This document shows, in pieces, positions 6,576-10,566 of a stretch of DNA of 10,566 bases. Under the pieces are notes generated by a model. The model worked only from the letters and a program-made list of their open reading frames with translations, was not told the DNA's origin and searched no databases. The number at the start of each line of letters is the position of its first letter. Within the stretch, counting starts at the first letter, position 1. The stretch is from assembly GCA_030539595.1 (NCBI GenBank), contig JAUNXW010000048.1, forward strand, positions 1-10,566. Reading direction: 5' to 3'. Source of the stretch: Methanocorpusculum sp. Lineage in GTDB: Archaea; Halobacteriota; Methanomicrobia; Methanomicrobiales; Methanocorpusculaceae. Made by a program: the position numbers and the translations under genes.

Positions 6576-7854
6576 TTCACGTGACGAAAGAAAACTTGAA
6601 AGCGTTGCAATAATAAATTCACTCAGACGCGGAACAGTCCCGCGCAGCGGATTATCGCGGCTTGCAGTGGGTCTTGGTACAGAAGAAAAGGTCATCACCT
6701 CTCAGCTGAATTTTGTTGCCGCAAACCACGCCGACTGTAAATTTGTTCGGGGTGAATACGGTTCGGGAAAAACATTTCTTATCTCAAGAGCGGTGGAACT
6801 CGCAAGGTCTCAGAAATTTGCAACGTCGCACGTTGTGATTTCACCAGACACGCCTTTGCATAAACTTCAGACCGTTTACGCAAAAATCTGTTCGGGAATT
6901 TCAACCAACACAGAAGAACACGCACTCAAAAGTATAATCGACACTTGGATTTACGGAATTGAAGACAGACTAATCAGTACAGGAATTGATGAAAACGATG
7001 AAAAACTTGCAGAACTCACCGCAAAAGAAATTGAAGCGGTTTTAACAAGAGTGAGCGGAATAAGTTCCGGACTTGCGGCAGCTCTTCGAACATACTACAC
7101 TGCAAACAACAAAGGAGATTTCGCAACAGCGCAGTCTGCAATAGGATGGATTTCCGGAGACACAACAGTCGGACGCAGTTTCAAATCACAGGCGGGAGTT
7201 AAAGGTGGAGTAACCGAAGCTGACGCACTTTTATTTTTGAAAGGGATTGTCTACGTCATAACTCAAGCAGGCTACTCCGGACTTTTAGTCACGTTCGATG
7301 AAGTTGAAACCGCTCAGGCTTTCGGTCGTCCTCAGCGTGAAAAAGGATACATCAATCTTCGCCAGATTGTTGATATGATTGATAAAAATGAACTATCGAA
7401 CTGCTTTTTCCTGTTTGCCGGAACACCTGCATTTTTCGACAGCTCAAAAGGAATCCGCTCGCTTCCTCCGCTTTACGACCGTATTGGAATAATAGCAGAC
7501 GACGGATTTTCAAATCCTATGCAGACACAGATTGTCTTAAAGAAATTTGATGTGGAAAAACTTCAGGAGGTTTCGCGAAAGGTGATGGAGATTTACGCAG
7601 AAGCCTACGGTGAGGTCGACAAAACAAGAGTGTCTCCGAGATTCGTCAAATCTATGATTGAAAAAGTCACGAACAGGTTCGGCGGAAGAGTGGATGTAGT
7701 CCCAAGACTGTATCTGCGTGAATTCGTAGACGTCCTTGATAAATGCGCCCTCTATCCAAACTTCACACCGATAGACAAGTATGCGTTTACGCCGGAAACC
7801 TCTCAGGAAACTCTGAACAACGAAGAAAAAGCCGTTATGGAAGTATCGTGGTGA
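6547..7854 (+). CDS. BREX BrxD-type P-loop ATPase (DUF2791, BrxC/BrxD family)
   Basis: The product (435 aa from GTG 6547; 441 aa from GTG 6529) begins with a short helical N-terminal region (RKLESVAIINSLRRGTVPRSGLSRLAVG) and a STAND/ORC-like ATPase domain. Walker A is GEYGSGKT (69-76), Walker B is LLVTFDE (246-252) with catalytic Glu, and a sensor-like strand LFAGTPAFF (290-298) is followed by LPPLYDRIG. The end has a winged-helix-like region with PRLYLREFVDVLDKCALYPNF, characteristic of the BrxD branch of DUF2791 proteins. In BREX, BrxD is one of the accessory ATPases; its exact job is unknown. Here no pglX, pglZ or brxL is present, so this is a BrxD homologue in another setting. The gene overlaps the end of the TPR gene and ends 4 nt before the OB-HD gene, so the three act together. 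All ATPase motifs are intact. The family call is firm, the function open. Confidence 0.88.
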   Translation: MRFTAISASNSRDERKLESVAIINSLRRGTVPRSGLSRLAVGLGTEEKVITSQLNFVAANHADCKFVRGEYGSGKTFLISRAVELARSQKFATSHVVISPDTPLHKLQTVYAKICSGISTNTEEHALKSIIDTWIYGIEDRLISTGIDENDEKLAELTAKEIEAVLTRVSGISSGLAAALRTYYTANNKGDFATAQSAIGWISGDTTVGRSFKSQAGVKGGVTEADALLFLKGIVYVITQAGYSGLLVTFDEVETAQAFGRPQREKGYINLRQIVDMIDKNELSNCFFLFAGTPAFFDSSKGIRSLPPLYDRIGIIADDGFSNPMQTQIVLKKFDVEKLQEVSRKVMEIYAEAYGEVDKTRVSPRFVKSMIEKVTNRFGGRVDVVPRLYLREFVDVLDKCALYPNFTPIDKYAFTPETSQETLNNEEKAVMEVSW

Positions 7855-7855
7855 T
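7850..7855 (+). promoter_or_regulatory. Shine-Dalgarno site of the OB-HD gene
   Basis: GGTGAT, a perfect match to part of the archaeal SD consensus, covers the TGA stop of the BrxD-like gene and sits 3 nt before ATG 7859, indicating translational coupling. Confidence 0.5.
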
Positions 7856-7858
7856 TAA

Positions 7859-8794
7859 ATGAAACAGTTTATTAATGAAATTAATGCTCAGACAAAGGTT
7901 GACTCGCTCTTTTTAATTAAAAGGTGCGACGTCAGAAGCAGAAAAGGTGAACAGTACGCTCATATTACTGTCGTTGACAAGACAGGAACAATTGAGGCTA
8001 AGTTTTACGGAACTGATGCGGTTCGCGCAGCACGTTCGGTAAAGAACGGAAGAGTTTACAGAATAATCGGTGTATGCGAAGCAAATCAAATCGGTGAACT
8101 CTATATTTATTCCGAGTCTAAGGACTCAACCGACGCACTTCTTGCAGGCGAAGTCACCCTCTCCTCAGGTCAGGAGATAGATTTCATCTACACGCCCGCA
8201 AATATTCTTGAGAATGCGAATGAGCTTCAAAAAATTGTTTCAACAATACAGAACACCGAACTCAGAATTTTTACAGCCTGCTGTCTTGACAACAGATTTT
8301 ATGAGTGTCCGGCAGCTATCCGCCGTCACCATGAATATACGGGCGGTCTCTGCGAGCATACTCTTGAGACCGTAAAAATTGCGCTTAAGATGGTTGAGAC
8401 TATCGGTAGAACAAAGATTAACCGCGACATGATTATTGCGGGTGCTGTTCTTCACGATATCGGTAAAGTCTACTGTTTTGATAAATCCGGCTACGGGTAT
8501 GTTCCAAACGATACATATAATCTCATCGAACACATTACGATGGGGATTATGCATATCGATGAATACAAGTCTCTTATCTCAGAGGCTCAGCTTCTGCAAC
8601 TGAGGCATATTATTCAGTCGCATCACGGTACATACGGCGACGTAATTCCATTAACGGCAGAAGCTTGGCTGGTTCACCACGCGGATTCGGCAAGTGCTTC
8701 CCTCAGAAGTGTGGTTGACGACTTAAACGAAATCCCCAACGGACAGAAAAAGAAAGGACTGCGCTCGGAAATGTTTCTGTGGAAAGCAGTCTGA
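7859..8794 (+). CDS. YhaM-like OB-fold/HD-domain 3'-5' exonuclease
   Basis: The 311-aa protein has nearly the length and architecture of Bacillus YhaM: an N-terminal OB-fold (about 12-90, with DVRSRKGEQYAHITVVDKTGTIEAKFY) followed by an HD phosphohydrolase domain (about 155-285). Metal ligands are visible in order: HHEYTGGLCEHTLE with His167, LHDIGK with His199-Asp200, IEHITMG with His225, QSHHG at His255-His256, and VHHAD with Asp276. YhaM and its relatives (CBF1) degrade RNA and single-stranded DNA from the 3' end with Mn2+. The complete ligand set predicts an active enzyme in the cytoplasm. It follows the BrxD-like ATPase by 4 nt and an SD overlapping that gene's stop, so it probably is the nuclease of the module. 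A nucleotide phosphohydrolase activity is the main alternative, but the OB-fold favours a nucleic-acid substrate. Confidence 0.9.
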   Translation: MKQFINEINAQTKVDSLFLIKRCDVRSRKGEQYAHITVVDKTGTIEAKFYGTDAVRAARSVKNGRVYRIIGVCEANQIGELYIYSESKDSTDALLAGEVTLSSGQEIDFIYTPANILENANELQKIVSTIQNTELRIFTACCLDNRFYECPAAIRRHHEYTGGLCEHTLETVKIALKMVETIGRTKINRDMIIAGAVLHDIGKVYCFDKSGYGYVPNDTYNLIEHITMGIMHIDEYKSLISEAQLLQLRHIIQSHHGTYGDVIPLTAEAWLVHHADSASASLRSVVDDLNEIPNGQKKKGLRSEMFLWKAV

Positions 8795-8796
8795 GA

Positions 8797-8813
8797 TTTA
8801 TTTTTTTATTTTT
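8797..8813 (+). terminator. Oligo-T terminator after the OB-HD gene
   Basis: Starting 2 nt after the TGA, 15 of 17 bases are T, including a run of seven (8801-8807). No hairpin precedes it, so this is an archaeal-type intrinsic terminator closing the DJ-1-to-HD transcription unit. Confidence 0.6.
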
Positions 8814-8882
8814 ATAGGAATTACGCGGTTGATTATTGTCCGTCAGTAGAATTGTTATATTGTTGGTCTTTTAAATTATATC

Positions 8883-8924
8883 GCGAGACACCGAAAATCA
8901 CCAAAGTGCTTTTCGGTGTCTCGC
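8883..8924. repeat. Perfect 15-bp inverted repeat between convergent genes
   Basis: GCGAGACACCGAAAA at 8883-8897 is repeated perfectly inverted at 8910-8924, with a 12-nt spacer that can add a CAC/GTG three-pair extension around a CAAA loop. It lies 88 nt after the OB-HD stop and 98 nt from the CDF stop, beyond both oligo-T terminators, so it is not needed to end either gene. An AT-rich box (TTTAAATTATAT, 8870-8881) precedes it. It could be a small structured RNA, a protein-binding site or a tiny mobile repeat. Confidence 0.6.
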
Positions 8925-9015
8925 CACAAAATTCAGAGGAACAACAGTACAACAACCTCAACATCAAAATAATACAACTCATAAAGCGTAACTCAAATCT
9001 TAAAAATTCTTATTC

Positions 9016-9022
9016 AAAAAAA
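9016..9022 (-). terminator. Oligo-T terminator of the CDF transporter gene
   Basis: Read on the minus strand, seven T follow the TAA stop directly. No stem precedes them, as usual for archaeal termination. Confidence 0.5.
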
Positions 9023-9958
9023 TTATTTTGTCTTTCTGTAGTCTTTACAGAAGAAAGTACACTTATCTTTCTTACATCTTCCATCGCAAGGGTCTAAGTG
9101 AACCATTACATTTGCACGCGGAATTTCTGCCTTGATTTCATCCTCAATCTTTTGAAGAACCGCATGAGCCTCTGTTAATTGGGTTGAGTGCGGCATCATT
9201 AAATGGAAAACCACAAATTTATCAGGACCTGCTTTCCTCGTCATAAGACTGTGAAAGTTTGTGTATTCGTTTTCGTGACGGCAGATAATCTCCTCTATTT
9301 TTTGAATCTCGTCTTTGTCAAGGCTTTCATCCATCAAATCCGCAAACGAACGTCTGATTAATACATATGCTTCGCGGAGAATAAAGATAGCCACAATTAT
9401 TGCGATGACCGAATCGATGACAACAAGTCCCGTTAACTGTATAAGGAGAAGTCCCAAAAACACTCCTGCAGACGTGAGAACGTCTGTTCTTAAATGCCAC
9501 GCGTCGCTTTCCAGAGCAATGGAGTCTGTTGCTTTTGCAACTTTCATAAGCCTCTGGCTTACGAAGAAGTTTAACAGAGCCGACAATCCCATGACAATCA
9601 TACCCGCGTAAAGAAGGTCAATCGAAACAGGCTCTCCTCCGCGGATTAATTTTGAGACTGCTTCCCAGATAATAATTCCGGCGGCAAGCACAATCAACAG
9701 CGCTTCAATGAGACCTGAGGCGTCTTCATATTTTCCGTGACCGAAAGCGTGGTCACTGTCGGGCGGAAGAGATGACTTCCTTACCGAGAAATATGCAATT
9801 GTTGAGGCGACCAAATCCATACCCGAGTGTATTCCCTCAGATATTATACTCACAGAGCCTATGGAAAATCCTGTTATTAATTTTGAAAGGGTGAGAAATG
9901 CGTTTGAACCTATGGAAAGCCTTGCTACATTCTGCTTTTGTTTATTTTCTTCGGACAA
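9023..9958 (-). CDS. CDF-family metal cation efflux transporter with Cys-rich tail
   Basis: The 311-aa protein has six hydrophobic segments between about residues 10 and 200 and a cytoplasmic C-terminal domain (about 210-290), the normal cation diffusion facilitator plan. The transport site is visible as His44-x3-Asp48 (SEGIHSGMDL) in TM2 and His155-x3-Asp159 (SDAWHLRTDV) in TM5. This H/D plus H/D set resembles zinc-selective ZnT transporters rather than the D/D plus H/D set of YiiP. The loop DHAFGHGKYE (69-78) is the family signature. After the usual HLDP ending (287-290) there is an extra tail with Cys291, 295, 300 and 304 that could bind metal. Exchange of Zn2+ (perhaps Fe2+ or Cd2+) for protons is likely. 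Start is TTG (9956-9958); no in-frame ATG lies upstream and no SD or clear TATA box was found, so the N-terminus is the least certain part. Confidence 0.92.
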   Translation of the reverse strand: MSEENKQKQNVARLSIGSNAFLTLSKLITGFSIGSVSIISEGIHSGMDLVASTIAYFSVRKSSLPPDSDHAFGHGKYEDASGLIEALLIVLAAGIIIWEAVSKLIRGGEPVSIDLLYAGMIVMGLSALLNFFVSQRLMKVAKATDSIALESDAWHLRTDVLTSAGVFLGLLLIQLTGLVVIDSVIAIIVAIFILREAYVLIRRSFADLMDESLDKDEIQKIEEIICRHENEYTNFHSLMTRKAGPDKFVVFHLMMPHSTQLTEAHAVLQKIEDEIKAEIPRANVMVHLDPCDGRCKKDKCTFFCKDYRKTK

Positions 9959-10032
9959 TTTTCTTCTGTATTTATTTTGGAGGTTAAAGGGTATTAGGTT
10001 AATTGAGGTTTTGATAAGAGGTATGTTTTTTG

Positions 10033-10144
10033 GTGTAGGAGTGTAGGTTGTGCAGGATGTTTTCCGTTCAAAAATTGTTATACGTATATGTTTTTTTTCT
10101 TAGATTATTTGCGTAAACAACCTACACAATCTACACTTCTACAC
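10033..10144. repeat. Imperfect 30-bp inverted repeat (GTGTAG-rich) with 52-nt spacer
   Basis: Left arm 10033-10062 (GTGTAGGAGTGTAGG...) and right arm 10115-10144 match in inverted orientation at 26 of 30 positions. The arms are themselves built of repeated GTGTAG/CTACAC units, and the right arm continues into a second ACAACCTACAC copy up to 10154. The loop holds the palindrome TATACGTATA and a T8 run (10091-10098). Confidence 0.6.
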
Positions 10145-10300
10145 AACCTACACACACTCCATGAAAGATGAGAATATAGAATTTGTATTTTGCTGACATT
10201 TAAGCGCACATCGTTGTAACGCGAAATGTATCTGCACCTTAACCGAAAACTTAGACTAAATCTTGTCCCCCGAATTTTTTACGATTGAACAGCCCATATC

Positions 10301-10318
10301 GAGCTTGTCCAATAGTGA
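10301..10318 (+). repeat. Intergenic repeat element, copy C
   Basis: GAGCTTGTCCAATAGTGA matches positions 3984-4001 of copy A (GAGTTTGTCCAATTGTGA) at 16 of 18 bases, over 6 kb away and again outside genes. It is followed 6 bp later by a TATA-like box. Confidence 0.5.
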
Positions 10319-10324
10319 ATTTTA

Positions 10325-10333
10325 TTATATAAA
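10325..10333 (+). promoter_or_regulatory. TATA-like box without a recognised gene
   Basis: TTATATAAA is an excellent archaeal TATA sequence. A transcript would start near 10355 and run into the CACGAAAA repeats and the long inverted repeat, or into a gene beyond the window. In AT-rich intergenic DNA a chance match is possible. Confidence 0.3.
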
Positions 10334-10381
10334 TTAATTGGAAATAGTAATTTGTTGAGATTGAAGCGTTTTTTGTTACAC

Positions 10382-10419
10382 CACGAAAATCACACGAAAA
10401 AATACGAAAAGCACGAAAA
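10382..10419 (+). repeat. Cluster of CACGAAAA units
   Basis: CACGAAAA or close variants (TACGAAAA) occur four times in 38 bp with irregular 3-6 nt spacing. The same unit appears in both arms of the adjacent 35-bp inverted repeat. This is a low-complexity intergenic repeat family, not coding sequence. Confidence 0.55.
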
Positions 10420-10450
10420 CAAAAACATCAAATTGATCTTTAGCTTACAC

Positions 10451-10565
10451 AGCAAAACACGAAATCTAACGAAAATCACAAAAGGCTTGCTGTTAATTAT
10501 TCTTGTGATAATTATTGTAAACTTAGCAACCCTTTTGTGATTTTCGTTAAATTTCGTGTTTTGCT
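10451..10565. repeat. Long 35-bp inverted repeat, possible MITE-like element or hairpin RNA
   Basis: Left arm 10451-10485 (AGCAAAACACGAAAT...) and right arm 10531-10565 are inverted copies with 34 of 35 positions matching. The 45-nt spacer extends the stem after one mismatch: TTGCT (10487-10491) pairs with AGCAA (10525-10529), and AATTAT (10495-10500) with ATAATT (10508-10513). The full hairpin would span 115 nt. The arm ends one base before the window end, so flanking target duplications cannot be checked. Confidence 0.7.
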
Positions 10566-10566
10566 A

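Larger units (their letters stand above)
9959..10566. other. Repeat-dense 0.6-kb region without a convincing gene
   Basis: From the start of the CDF gene to the window end I see no credible coding frame. The stretch holds an imperfect 30-bp inverted repeat (10033-10144), a palindrome TATACGTATA (10079-10088) in its loop, an eleven-codon ATG frame (10160-10195, peptide MKDENIEFVFC) of doubtful reality, a copy of the TTGTCCAAT element (10301-10318), a strong TATA-like box (10325-10333), a CACGAAAA cluster and a 35-bp inverted repeat at the end. Confidence 0.6.

Noticed and set aside
6529..7854. Full BREX system
   Set aside because: Only a BrxD-like ATPase is present. No pglX methyltransferase, pglZ phosphatase, brxL or brxC-length ATPase can be found in the window.
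8852..9097. 81-codon plus-strand frame after the OB-HD gene
   Set aside because: It translates the 15-bp hairpin and then runs into the end of the CDF gene on the opposite strand; no domain or SD is visible.
10033..10160. CRISPR array
   Set aside because: The repeated CTACAC/GTGTAG units are short, partly inverted and irregularly spaced; there are no constant-length spacers and no cas genes.
10160..10195. Eleven-codon frame MKDENIEFVFC directly after the G-free CTACAC repeats
   Set aside because: Too short to support; no TATA box at a suitable distance and no family recognised. Kept only as a remark in the intergenic entry.
10164..10195. Box C/D sRNA-like signals (AAGATGA ... CTGA)
   Set aside because: The C box has a mismatch, the spacing is too short for a complete C/D sRNA, and no internal C'/D' boxes or terminal stem are seen.
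10352..10540. 62-codon frame starting at TTG with a hydrophobic end
   Set aside because: It translates the CACGAAAA cluster and the left arm and spacer of the 35-bp inverted repeat; composition is Lys/His/Asn-rich from the repeats, and no SD precedes it.

Overview
The window looks archaeal, most likely from a methanogenic euryarchaeote (class Methanomicrobia or a relative); that placement is an inference. What can be seen: AT-rich TATA boxes about 25-30 nt before start codons with almost no leader (I42 lipoprotein gene, GT operon), oligo-T tracts directly after stop codons acting as terminators, GAGATGATT/GGTGAT Shine-Dalgarno sites matching the archaeal anti-SD, and frequent GTG/TTG starts. 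Protein content fits too: a chagasin-like (I42) lipoprotein, a GT2-GtrA protein, a GT-C sugar transferase, a DJ-1/PfpI protein and a CDF metal transporter.

Layout. 1-435 (+) is the C-terminal end of a DUF1998/MrfA-type DEAD/DEAH helicase that begins outside the window. It converges, with only 4 nt between stops, on 440-1198 (-), a lipoprotein with two I42 (chagasin) inhibitor domains. 3901-1269 (-) is a two-gene, AT-rich operon: a GT-C (GT39/PMT_2, ArnT-like) membrane sugar transferase followed by a GT2 polyprenyl-phosphate glycosyltransferase fused to a GtrA-like membrane domain. The pair can be read as one pathway: the GT2 enzyme loads a sugar on a polyprenyl phosphate and the GT-C enzyme transfers it to an acceptor on the outer face of the membrane. 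A 326-bp divergent intergenic region follows.

4228-8794 (+) is a tightly packed four-gene run: a DJ-1/PfpI protein, a 609-aa TPR protein ending in a winged-helix-like domain, a BrxD-type (DUF2791) P-loop ATPase whose start overlaps the TPR gene, and a YhaM-like OB-fold/HD-domain nuclease 4 nt further on. This TPR/BrxD-like/OB-HD set, on the same strand as the truncated DUF1998 helicase, is the best candidate here for a poorly described nucleic-acid-processing or defence system. None of the BREX core genes (pglX methylase, pglZ phosphatase, brxL) is in the window.

9023-9958 (-) is a CDF metal transporter with a four-cysteine tail. The final 0.6 kb has no convincing gene but is dense in repeats: an imperfect 30-bp inverted repeat, a short element shared with the 3.9-4.1 kb intergenic region, a cluster of CACGAAAA units, and a long 35-bp inverted repeat that reaches the end of the window.
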